Source: Cryptomeria japonica (taxonomy: Eukaryota; Streptophyta; Pinopsida; Cupressales; Cupressaceae). Taken from it: a DNA stretch of 64,000 bases. Under the pieces are notes generated by a model. It had not been told where the DNA came from. It did no database searches and saw only the letters and a program-made list of their open reading frames with translations. The stretch is from assembly GCF_030272615.1 (NCBI RefSeq), contig NC_081415.1, positions 630,269,240-630,333,239 on the forward strand. Reading direction: 5' to 3'. Positions 33,986-44,600 of the stretch are shown one piece after another. The position numbers and the translations under genes were made by a program. Each line of letters begins with the position of its first letter. The stretch's first letter is position 1.

Positions 33986-36900
33986 ATGGCTTCTGGATCA
34001 TCTTCTACTCTGGTAGGTGTGGCTACCCCTATTTTTGTCGACATCAAGGACCATCCAGGCCTTGTTTTTAAGCAGTGCCCTCAAAATGTGAAGGTCAATG
34101 ATTCAGTTGGTGCATTTTCTAGGGTTCTTGAAGGAATTTTGTATGTCAAAGATGTTCTTGCATATATACAGTGCACTTTGGAGGATTTGGGTTCTGTTGA
34201 GATCAAGAACATGTATATTGGCACCTTGCTAAACTAGGATGGGTCGATGAAACCATAATTTCAAATTCTGAAGGATCAGGGTTTTACCGACATTTTGGAG
34301 ATGCCAAAATTTGAAGATGAATTGATCCAGTAAGCACTGAGCCGAGTCCATGGCGAATTTATATGGCTAGACCAGCCCCACAAGATCACCAAGGAGGTTA
34401 TTTGTGTGATCACCGATTTACCCCATACCGGGCCAACCCCTCGAAGGAAGAAGATATCTAACAATCAGGTGGAGAAGTTAACTGGTGCAACATCTGACAA
34501 CCGATCAATGAGAATTAGCACTATCAAAGACAAAACAATTCAATTTGCAAGCATGATCATTGGTTACAAGGTAACCCCAATCAAATTGGTTGAACTCTGT
34601 TTCTAGTTCATGCATTTTCTATGCTCACAAAATGATTAAGGAGAATGAAAAGCTAGATCTATGTCAATGGATGTTTGATGAATTGATAATAAACCTAGGA
34701 AAGATTAAGGATGAGAAGAAGGGTATTTTTTGGTATGGCAACCTTGAGGTCTGTTTAATGCTTTTCTTTCTGAATGAGTAACCCAGAACCAGTAAGACCC
34801 AATGGGTATTTGATATACCGATAGAAAAACAAATCAAAGATGCTATAATAAATATGGGACAGGATAGGGACTCCATTCTTTGGGGTTATTTCAAATCATT
34901 CCAGAAAGCAATAAAGAAGAGAGAAAGAGTTCCAAAGCATATTGTAGATGAATATTCAACTGAAATCTCTTTTATGGTAACGAAGGATGAAACACTGATG
35001 GAGGAAGTGAAACCTAGGAGGATCTGGATAACAAAGATGGTCTATGAGGTAGATGTTGAGTTCTTGGACTTGTATGCCAAGACTCAAAATCGATGCCCTA
35101 GTTGATGAAGTAGAGAAATATTTTGGGACTGCAAAGCAAAAAGAAACTGAAGTTGAAATTGGATTCAATAAAAAGAAAAGGGAAGGAAAGATCAAGAAGG
35201 TTTGGGAAGCTGTAAAAAAGATGTCCTCTGAGATAAAGCAGATAATTGAACTAGCTGAAGGGTCATCTCCGATAGGAGTATAGGCCTCACTGACAGTAGC
35301 AATCGACAAGGGTGTAGTAAAGAGGAAGAAACCAAAGACTTATATTGCCTTTGTTACATCCGGTTCTGATACTGATGTTGTGCCCTCACATATTCCCAAA
35401 ACTTTCATCAGGATACCAAGGAAGAAGGCTGAGGAAGTAAAGAAGCAGAAAGTGAAGGTTACCCCTCCAGCAGCACCTAAGAAAATTTTGTAGGAGAGGA
35501 ATCCCATAGAGAAGAGGAAACCAGTTAAGGAGTCTACTTCTACTCCCGGCAAGAAGAAGAAATCAGATGTAGATATAGCTCTAGAATCCGGTAAGAGTAT
35601 TTAATTCATTCCTCCTCTTTTAGTTGTTGAGTTGATTGATCAAATCACTAAAGATGGAATTTTGAGTAATATACAACATTACTATGTACATATGGATGAT
35701 AAGGAGAAAATAGAGATAAAGAAATCAGTTTTGTTGTACTTGGACATATATAAGAAAGCACTTTTATAGATTGAAATACAGATACTAAGAGATTTGTATA
35801 AAAACTATATGCTAGAAGGTTATTTGTGGTTGAAGAAGATAGACACATAAAGGTATAGGAATTGTTAAATGTTTGTGGTGCTATAACTGATGAATAGATG
35901 CAACAGTGTTTAGAGTTTGCAAATAAATCATTTTTTTGGAGCAAACATCGACATGTGAGTCTCATGGCAGGTAGATTAAATGAGATAGTTAAGGAGACAT
36001 GTGAGGCTTGGGTAAAAATTGTTTGTAGATAAACCAGGATTCTTTACATCACCGGAAGTCCCTCAAAAGTCTAACACTCCATACGTCTTGGTAGGTGATA
36101 AGGGGAAAGGTAAATTGGGAATGGATACACCGATTTTGGATCAGAAAATATAAGAGGATATTCCTTTGATAGAACTACTTGTACCTAATATAGAGATACC
36201 GGTAGATAACATTCAAACTGTAAAGGATAAGATAGATACACCGAAATAGAACATTCGAGATATAGAGGTTACTGATGTGGATATAGAAAATAAGAAAGTT
36301 GAGGATATTGAACCTCCAGCACCAAATGTACATACTGAAGAGGTTAAGGTTGAAAAGGTTACTGCACCAAGTGGTGAAGCCACCAGTGCAAGTCAAGAGG
36401 TTGAATCCTTTGGGAAGATTTTGGATAGTCATTCATTGTTGGCACTTGACTCATTCGGTCAAGTTAATTTTGCACAGAAGAATATTGAGCAGCTGAGAAG
36501 TTTTGAACTAATGTATGTTGTAGCTCAGAAGTTAAGGAAGGAAGGGACTAAAGATAAGTAGGTTATTGACTAGGCCATTTTGGTTTTGCAACAGCTTGCA
36601 CCAGAATATAAGGTAGATTAGATTGGAAGCCCATCCAAAAAAATGAAGGGTTTGATAGAGCATATTTCCAAAGAGTTTAAAACTCTTCAATAGGTATCAA
36701 ACCGGCAATTGATTGAGTAGTATAATGCAGCCCGGTAGGTGACTTGTGACAGCATGATTTCATTTGACAAGGCTAAGATGACACATGAGATATCAAAGAT
36801 TGATGTGGCTCTAAATGAGTGTAGCAATATATATAGATCATGTACAAACACCAACAAACTAACAGTGGACCTTGAGGTGAAATTGAAGGTGGAAAAGGCC

Positions 36901-37179
36901 CGGTTAGAACATTTAGCTAACAATTTTGATGGTACTCAAACACTAACCAGTACCATTGATGGTCAGATTTTGATTACAAAGTCTAAGATTTCTGCATTAG
37001 AGGACATGGATAGACTAATCTGGCGTGCAAGGGAATTAAGAGATTTGGTGAGTCCCCGGATGAACACTATGTTGCTTCACAAGAGGGAAAACGTAGAGTT
37101 AATGAATAAACCTACTCTAGTAGACCTATCAACGAAGAGATTCATGCATATAGTCTCAATGGTTTTGTATCCATTTTGA
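33986..37179 (+). pseudogene. Uncharacterised second ORF of the pol-less retrotransposon
   Basis: ATG at 33986 (MASGSSSTLVG). The first third is globular-looking (FVDIKDHPGLVFKQCPQ, IQFASMIIGYKVTPI, then after a frameshift DLCQWMFDELIINLG). From 35053 a single frame carries a Lys-rich region (VKRKKPKTY, KKAEEVKKQKVKV), a Pro/Glu/Val-rich linker, and a coiled-coil-like C-terminus (LEVKLKVEKARLEHL) ending at TGA 37177-37179. About 1,060 codons in total with at least two frameshifts and many TAG stops. I recognise no domain. Its place just before the polypurine tract is that of the env-like ORF in SIRE-type copia elements, but a captured or accessory protein is equally possible. Confidence 0.55.
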
Positions 37180-37513
37180 GCACATTGAAGACAGGTTGGG
37201 ATGCATATTTAAGATTTTTGAAGAATGCTTACCTAGATATTTTCAAGTATATCTAGATCCGGTAATCACATTTTGGCTTGTACAAAATTTCATTTCCTAT
37301 TCTTTTTTTTGCCTTGATCTTTGGCATTGTTGTCAAAGGGGGAGAGGTTGATGTGAAAAATGATAGGGACATGAGAAGTAATGTATAGCTCAGGGGGAGC
37401 AGTCTTCCAACAGTTTTTGTTATCAGTTTTGGATTTTTTGGCAGGGAACTGAAACAACACTTCAGCGATCCATTTTTCACATGAGTGTTGCCATCAATGC
37501 CAAAGGGGGATAT
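37180..37513 (+). other. 3' untranslated region and polypurine tract
   Basis: Non-coding. A first purine run (AAAGGGGGAGAGG) lies near 37336 and the polypurine tract proper (CCAAAGGGGGATAT) at 37499-37513, abutting the 3' LTR. The duplicated purine tract is a feature of many SIRE-like copia elements. Confidence 0.65.
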
Positions 37514-38416
37514 TGTTGGCAATTGACACTCATCTGGCTTAGTTGTGTTGTCATTGATGACAAAACACACCATTTTGGGTTGGTCACTTAACTGGTACTC
37601 ACAGGTAGACATTGTTTGTCAACCAACAATGACAGGAAAGGGAAACTGGAAATCTAGGAACCGGTATATGAGGCCAACATGGGAGATTGATCCGGTAGGT
37701 CTACAAGGCATCGGTCTTGAAGTTTAATGAATTTATTTTTTCTTAGGCCGACATGTAAATAAATTGTAATATCATTGTAAGCCGACCTAAGGCATTTATG
37801 TTTGTGTTTTGGAAGGGTATTTAAGTGAGTCCGATTTGGTTATTTTGGTAATGAGAAAGAATGTAATGGGAAATAGTGATGTGATGTTGTGCGAGAAACC
37901 TTGATTGATAGAATGCGAATGTAATATTTTGTAGTCGATCTTGGATATTGGTTTAAAGGTTTGGGAAGCGAAGAAAGATATCGGTAAGGAAGGACACAGT
38001 GTAAATTGGTACAGACTGTTCTTTAACCAGAACTCATCCAGCATAGGAGATGCACTCTTAGAGTTCAAAATTTTGTTTGTAACTCCATATGTGGTGTTTC
38101 TAGTCAGTGAGGCTCTTTTTGTGATGAGCAGTGTGCTCTAGGTTGTTGGCCTTCCTGCATGTGCAGGCCCCTATTATAATATTTATTCATTTGGTCAATG
38201 GATAGATATTGTGGGTCCCTAATCCCACTGTGGTTTTTCCTCTTTGAGGTTTTCCACATATAAATCTCTGCATTATGGTGTATGCTCTTGTGGTTGCTAT
38301 TATATTCTTTTATGGTTACCGATTACTGAACTACATTGTTAATAAGGTTAAAATTGATTATACTGGCAGAACACTGACCCCCCCCCCCCCCCCCTCAATG
38401 TTCTTGGATTTCAACA
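37514..38416 (+). repeat. 3' LTR of the outer pol-less retrotransposon
   Basis: 903 bp, TGTTGG...CAACA, aligned with 41-959 with scattered substitutions and a difference in the C-run (about 38378-38394). The clean GGCCTTCCTGCATGTGCAGG block at 38149-38168 is also found, inverted, in the LTR at 59260-60468. Confidence 0.92.
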
Positions 38417-38647
38417 CATAAAGGGAAGGCAATGGAAGCTCTAGGAAATCTGATTTCAACCACCTTTGAAGGTCTCATGGCTCACACATTCAAAGTGGAG
38501 GATCTACTTAAGAACAGTGATATGCACAACACTATAATGGCTATGAGGAACGGTTTGGGAAGAACCAACATGGAACAATATGAATATATGATGTCTATAA
38601 ATGGTCACCTATGGGTAAAATTACAAACCTGTGTCACACTTTTATAA
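38417..38647 (+). other. Unidentified frame at the outer retrotransposon's target site
   Basis: A 71-codon frame (MEALGNLISTTFEGLMAHTF...) whose upstream frame continues across the insertion point into bases 15-40 of the window. The outer retrotransposon may therefore have landed in an older coding sequence or element. I recognise no domain and there is too little on the left to judge. Confidence 0.3.
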
Positions 38648-39894
38648 AGGAAAAGGTTAACACAACAATAATTGTTCAATTTTGACGCCATAAAAGTGGC
38701 ATTTGTATTTTGAATTTGAAGATGATGTAAACTAATGAAATGTGTAAAATTTGATGAAGTTTGAGTTTATTATTTTTTTTAAAAAAAATTGTCAAGGATT
38801 GATATGTTTTTTTTACTTTTAAAGTCAATTTTTTTATTGTTGAAAAATGCTGAAAATCAGGGGTTTTAGTTCCCACCAAAAAACAAAATATAAACCAACT
38901 TATTTTTTCTAATTTTGATATCCCTAATAGATGACATACATATATAGTGCATTAAAAAAAATTTAATTTTCAATGTTTATTTTCTTCATTATAACATTTT
39001 AAAGTCGAGCATACTTGAATTTGACAGTTTTTATTTCCCACCACATTTTGTTTATTTAATTTTTGATAATAAAAAAATAAAAAATACCCTTTTGGAGAAG
39101 ACTCTCTCCTCTAGTGAACCATATTTATTTCAAAAAAAATTGAGGTGATGAAATTTTTTTATTTTTTTTTAAACTAGCCTCTTACCGAACATTAGAATAC
39201 CTTCTTGTAGTATTTTTTAAATAATATATATTAAATCTAATCAAAACATCATAAAAATTATATGAGTAGATTCTTGACCTTGATCTCTACAAAAGGGTTT
39301 TTTTTTTTAATAAATTGAATTTTGTTGCAGAAGTTAGAAGTTTCAAAATTTTGTCAAATTTGGTGATGTGGTTACCACTTAGGATCGCACTCAGGATGTT
39401 CCGGCCAGAAGAGTTTCAATTAGAACCCTTCTGGTTGGAACGCTTCCAGCTGGAACCCTTCCGGTCGGAACGCTTCCGGCTGGAACACTTCCGGCCAAAT
39501 CGTTAGAGGTCAGCGACAGGTCATTTAAGCGACCATGCCTCTTTAAACCCATACAAATGATGATTTTTTTTTTGTTCTAAAATATGAAAATAAAGGTGTG
39601 TGAAATAATATAATTCATTTCTGAATTAAATCAATTGTTTTTGCAAATAAAAGTGGCATTTTTTATATAAAGTGGCGAAGATTTTCAAATTTTTTTAAGA
39701 TTTTGGTAGAAGGCTTCAAATTTTTTTCAGTATGTTATATTAATTTTTTTCAATTAAATAAATATCTAATATTAGAAGGCTTCAAAAAAAATTTAGGAAT
39801 TTTATATTAAACTAAATATTATTTAGATTTTATTAAACCTTATTTTTAAGATTTTGGTACTTTTAAATAATTGAAATTAAGGGGTCATTCAAGT
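38648..39894. other. AT-rich non-coding region
   Basis: Homopolymer A/T-rich, no gene. It contains the 16-17 bp repeat cluster at 39395-39505, annotated separately. Confidence 0.6.
39395..39505. repeat. Short TTCCGGCYGGAAC tandem repeats
   Basis: Six to seven units of about 16-17 bp alternating GGAACGCTTCC and GGAACCCTTCC with GGC(T/C)GG spacers, GC-rich in an AT-rich background. Each unit is itself partly palindromic (TTCCGGCCGGAA type). The repeat translates as (E/L)(R/P)F(R/Q)LE, an artefact. Confidence 0.7.
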
Positions 39895-40395
39895 CTTTAT
39901 AATTCCTAGTATGTACTAGGGGGTATGTTGTACCTAATAGGACTTTAAAAGGGGGGTCCTAAGGGGTCACACATGTGTGGCCCCTTAGGACCCCATATGA
40001 TCCCTTAGGATGCTATATGATCCTATGGGGTCATATGGTGTCCTAGGGGTATGTTCTACCTACGAGGAATTTAAATGAGGTCATATGACGTCCTAAGGGT
40101 TCACACATGTGTGGTCCCTTAGGATTCCATATGACCCCTTAGGATAATATATGATCCTATGGGGTCATATGGTGTCCTAGGGGGTATGTTGTACCTACTA
40201 GGAGTTTAAAAGGGGTCATATGAGGTCCTAAGGGGTCACACATGTGTTAGAACACATGTGTGGTCCCTTAGGACCCCATATGACCCCTTAGGACACTATA
40301 TGATCCTATGAGGTCATATGGTGTCCTAAGGGGTCATATGGTGTCGTTAGGAGTCATTTGGGGTCCTAAGAGGGCACACATGTGTTTTAAGTTGC
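39895..40395. repeat. Left cluster of GGGGTCATATGG / CCTTAGGACCCC repeats with palindromes
   Basis: Four imperfect ~110 bp units made of GGGGTCATATGG, GGTCCTAAGGGG, CACACATGTGTG and their complements, with TATGTTGTACCTA spacers. At 40210-40289 two ~39 bp arms around a short AGA loop form a near-perfect palindrome. The same modules recur at 58986-59250. Confidence 0.8.
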
Positions 40396-41574
40396 TTATT
40401 AAGTTGTTGGTATTGTCCGATCTTGAACTGTTGCACCTCTTGTATCTACTGCTCCTCTTGTATCTACTACTTCTAACCTTACCTTTGCTTCCCATTTTTC
40501 AACTGATGAGTCAACAAGGTCAATTGGAGAAGGAATAGGTGGAAATGGTTCTAGAGTGTCTGCCTAGTATCATGATCACTCGTTTAGACTAACGCCCACC
40601 TTCGCATGACATATTAAGGTTAGTTTGTCTGAGCAAGCACCTCAAGAAGCACCTACATGCTTAGCCAATTGTGCCCATCCCAACGTAGCACATTTCAACC
40701 TAACAAGAGTCAATCCCACCGCGATGCTCACTTACGGAAATCTAAGAAGACTTAAAAAGCATATCATAATTCCCCATGCACACTGTAATCGAATCAGAAA
40801 CTATAGCCCAAATAGGGTGGGTGGGAATTATAGTTGGGAAGCAAGGTAGGCCCCTACAGGGCGCTTGCAATTCTAGTTGCTAGAATCATCGACTGGGGGG
40901 CATGTTACGTATATAATCTGGCAAATAGCCATCAACTCTAGTTTTTTAGGTTCAAAAGTTGAATTATTCAGTGACCAAATTAGAGGGGTGGGTGATTACC
41001 TGGTTACCCCTACGGATCGAATCCTTGGGAAACAAGGTGTGGGTTCAATTACCACCTCATCATGGAAGGTTGGATGGAAGCATATTGGGTGGAAAACTTT
41101 AGCCGAGGTGGGGTGGGGTAGTTTAGGTAGGGGTAGGTCGACATCCATTTTCCATATCCCTTGGTAGGGGTAGGCTCCCCTACTATTATAAGGGGCCATG
41201 GGTAAGGGCAGGTCGACATCCATGGGTAGGGGTAGGTTAAAGTATAAATATTTGTCCCTTGTTAGGTTGTGATACCCTTCCGGCTAAAGATCAAATAGGC
41301 GTGAACCTATCCTTCGATTGGCACCTTTCCTACCTTCCATTGATAAATCCCTCCTTCCATTAATGTCCTTTGATCCATCCTTCCATTAATGTCTACTTCA
41401 AATCTGGATAGGCACCTTTCCCATGATCAATCCATCCTTCTCATTGTTCCAGTTGTTACTCTCCGACACTGGGTGGCTTGTATGGTAACAAGTTTCTAAA
41501 AAGTAGCATAATCAGTGGTGTTACCACCCGCGCTCTGACTGCAAGTTAGAGTAAAAAGAAAAATTTTGTAACTC
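40396..41574. other. Non-coding spacer with GGTAGGGGTAGG repeats
   Basis: No gene. Between 41115 and 41240 the phrase GGTAGGGGTAGGTCGACATCC (with variants) occurs three times. GC content is higher than in the neighbouring regions. Confidence 0.5.
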
Positions 41575-41625
41575 GTTCATCCAAAGTTGCACAATGGTTC
41601 ATGTTTCCACCCATACTCCCTTCTG

Positions 41626-44600
41626 GTTCAAGTATAAAGAAAATGTTGTCCCATCTCTGAACGAAGCAAACTAGGATCCCAAATAGTACTTGCCCTATCT
41701 AATTAATACTGAATAATAATAATAATTACATTTTCCACTTATGGAGTTAGGCAACTATTGTATAAAGAATCTTTGTTAGTTAGGATAGGTTTGATGAGCA
41801 CTTTCCATCCAGTCAATCTTATTTGTCCCATCTCCTTTGGGTGGGGTTCTAGTTGTGATGTGGGACTTTACCACCCAAGACGCCAACTCATTAACCCACA
41901 ATAGAATAATAATAAGAATAATCCGGCTAGTTCAGTATAAAGAAATAGAATAATCCTTAATTACATTCTAGTCATAATAATGATTGCTATTCTATTTGAA
42001 TAAGTTTCTTTTTGGTGTTGGCATTTTTCCTTCCTTCCATCACTTCAAGTTCCTAACGCCTCAATTGCAGCATTATATTGTTCTGGTTCTGTCTGTATTT
42101 CCCTATAGTGCAAGAACAAATTGCATGAGATTGTATTCTGTTTGTAGATCTTCATAGGAGCCAACCATAGATCCTTTTGGTATATTTGAGGCTTGAACCA
42201 GCCTTAATTCCCTTTGGTTTGTTTCTGGCTTTCACTAGCCTTCAAGAATAGATTGCATTCAATTATATTCTGTTTGTAGATCATTTGTCAGCCAACCATA
42301 GATCCTAGATCCTTTTGGTTTGTTCGTGGCTTGAACCAGTTGGAGATCACCTAAAATATTATTATTATTATTCACTTAGAATGTCGAGGGGGTTTTAATG
42401 AACGTAAGGGCATTATTCAGTTTGAATGTAAGTGATTCTTTTTTGGCATGACCTTTCCCCTAATCTTTCTTCTCACCTGCCTAGGTCGACCGAAAAATGG
42501 CATCCATCCATCACTACTATCAGATTATTCCTATTCTTCACCATCAGATTATTCCTATTCCCAGCTACTTGACGTGTAAAATATAGACTTCCCCTAATAT
42601 TGATATATAAAATAATAGGACTTGCCCTTTCCACACTTTGGAGTTAGGCAAGATCCATATAAAGAATATTTGTCCCTTGTTAGGCTGGTTCAGTAGCCGA
42701 TATTCCAGCTTGACAAAATGCAGGACCTCTCCCCTAACCTTTCTGCTTTGATTTCACTTTGAGAGGTTCCCTTGACCGCTTAGTCAGAAATAGTCAGAAA
42801 GTGGGAGTGGCGAGGGTGATTCGACATTTCAGGTGATTTTTGGATGCACGATTTAAAGTTTCCACCTTCTTATATATATAATATAGTAGGGCAAATAATA
42901 GAATATAGTAGGCCTTTGGGGTGCTACTGATCAGCAAGATCAGTAAGAAAGTAGTATTATAGTTAGGGTAGGTTTTATGAATCCTTGTTAGGGTAGGAAT
43001 GTGGTCCTATTTGCTTGTAATCCTGGCGCTTATAGGTTGCAAGTTAGGGTCAAAAAGATGAGCCTTCCTGCAAGTCAGTAAAGAAAGATCCTTCCCCTCC
43101 TTCCTCAAGTAGTAGAGTAAAATAGTGGCCTTTTAAACAAGGATGGATTTGGTATTAACTTTAAAATAGTGGCCTTTTGAACAGAATGCAAGTTCTATAT
43201 AAAGAATCTTTGTCCCTTATTAGGCTGGTTCAGTAGCCGCTTAATAGAACTAGTTGAATCTAAACTATGGTGTCCAGATTTCTAGATGCACTTTTTCCAC
43301 TTGTGGAGTTAGGCATCGGTTAAAGTCTAATAAGAATGTAATTATTATTATTATTATTCATGATATGTAACCTAATTGACAAAAATATAAGTAATATGCA
43401 TATTATTCCTTGTTCCTATTCTTGTGAATTATTGAAAGTGGGCACGTAATTGGCAAGAGGCAATAGATAAAACCCTCCCTGGTAAATAATTGGTAATATT
43501 TTAATTTAATGTCTCTTCCAAACAATATACTACATCCCTACCCGACAATAGATATAACCCTCCCTAAAGGAATTGCAATGAGTAGAAAGTAAAGATGAAG
43601 TATTGCAATGAGTCTAAAATAAATATCTAGATCCCCATATCTATTGACACGTCTCACAGGGAGTAGATTTGTTCGACACAGAACTTCTACCCACCAGTAG
43701 ATTTGTTCGACATAGCAGATGCTTGTACCCATGAGTATAAGAGTGGAGACAACATAATTTTGAAATCAAATGAAAGGAAATGAGTATAGAAATGACCTCC
43801 TATTTTGTAGGTGACACCCTACTTTCCTGCCTTGTAGGGTAGGTTACACCCTACTGAATTTTGAAAGAAAATAAGTATAGAAGATTTAAATGACCTCCGG
43901 TGACACCCTACTTTCCCTCCTATTTTGTAGATTTGTTGGACACGTCGAATATTTTTTTCACATTATAATATTCTCTTTTGGTATTTCCTAGGCAAGGTTA
44001 TTGAAAGTAAAGTTTAGAGTTCAATTAGGGCAACTTGCCTTAACTTTATTACCAAAACAACCTCAAAAAGAAAGATATGTGTCTGACAAATCTATTAAAA
44101 CCTAGAATCAAGTCCCTCAATTTTCAATTGCTATTTATCATGGTCCACAAGCCTCCCGCCAATAGAACATATAATTGATAGGGGTAGGAGCCCTCCCTCC
44201 CTATATGGCAAGCTGCCCTAACTGACTGTACTCCGAACTGCCCATTGTAGACTCTACTCTGAACTGTCCTAATCTTATGAAGATGCCTACTTCTGATTAA
44301 TTCAATTGCCAGTTGTAACCTCCACTAGGATTCACCTTCACTTCCACATTGCCAGTTATAACCTCCGTTGGTTTTAACCTTCACTTCCACATTGCCAGAT
44401 TATATACGTAATATGAAGAGGCCTACTTCTAATTAATTGATTAATTAATTAACAAGAAACCTGCTAGTAAATTGAATTAATCTAATCCATAAGAGAGTTG
44501 TTATATACGTCATATGGTTAGGCCACTTACTTAACCTGCTAGAATGACGCTAGAAGAAAAGGACCACCCGCACTATAGTTATCAACTAAACTGCTAGATT

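Larger units (their letters stand above)
41..38416 (+). mobile_element. Pol-less LTR retrotransposon, split by a giant DNA transposon
   Basis: Two LTRs of about 0.9 kb start TGTTGGCAATTGACACTCAT and end CA. The 5' LTR is followed by a Met-tRNA-type primer site (TGGTATCAGAG) and the 3' LTR is preceded by a purine tract (CCAAAGGGGGATAT). The flanking 5-mers are CACAA (36-40) and CATAA (38417-38421), a one-mismatch target-site duplication. Without the 31.5 kb insertion the element is about 6.9 kb. It encodes a coiled-coil gag with zinc knuckles and a second long ORF. No protease, integrase, RT or RNase H is visible between gag and the 3' LTR, so it is probably non-autonomous. Its polypurine tract resembles that of the copia element at 59260-64000, a possible autonomous partner. 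Confidence 0.88.

Noticed and set aside
38432-38647. 71-codon ORF as a host gene
   Set aside because: No recognisable domain and only a short upstream continuation in the window; kept only as an unidentified frame.
40308-40538. ORF with a Leu-rich stretch (LLYLLLLLYLLLL)
   Set aside because: Starts inside the GGGGTCATATGG repeats and the Leu run comes from a CTTGTATCTACT repeat; not a credible membrane protein.
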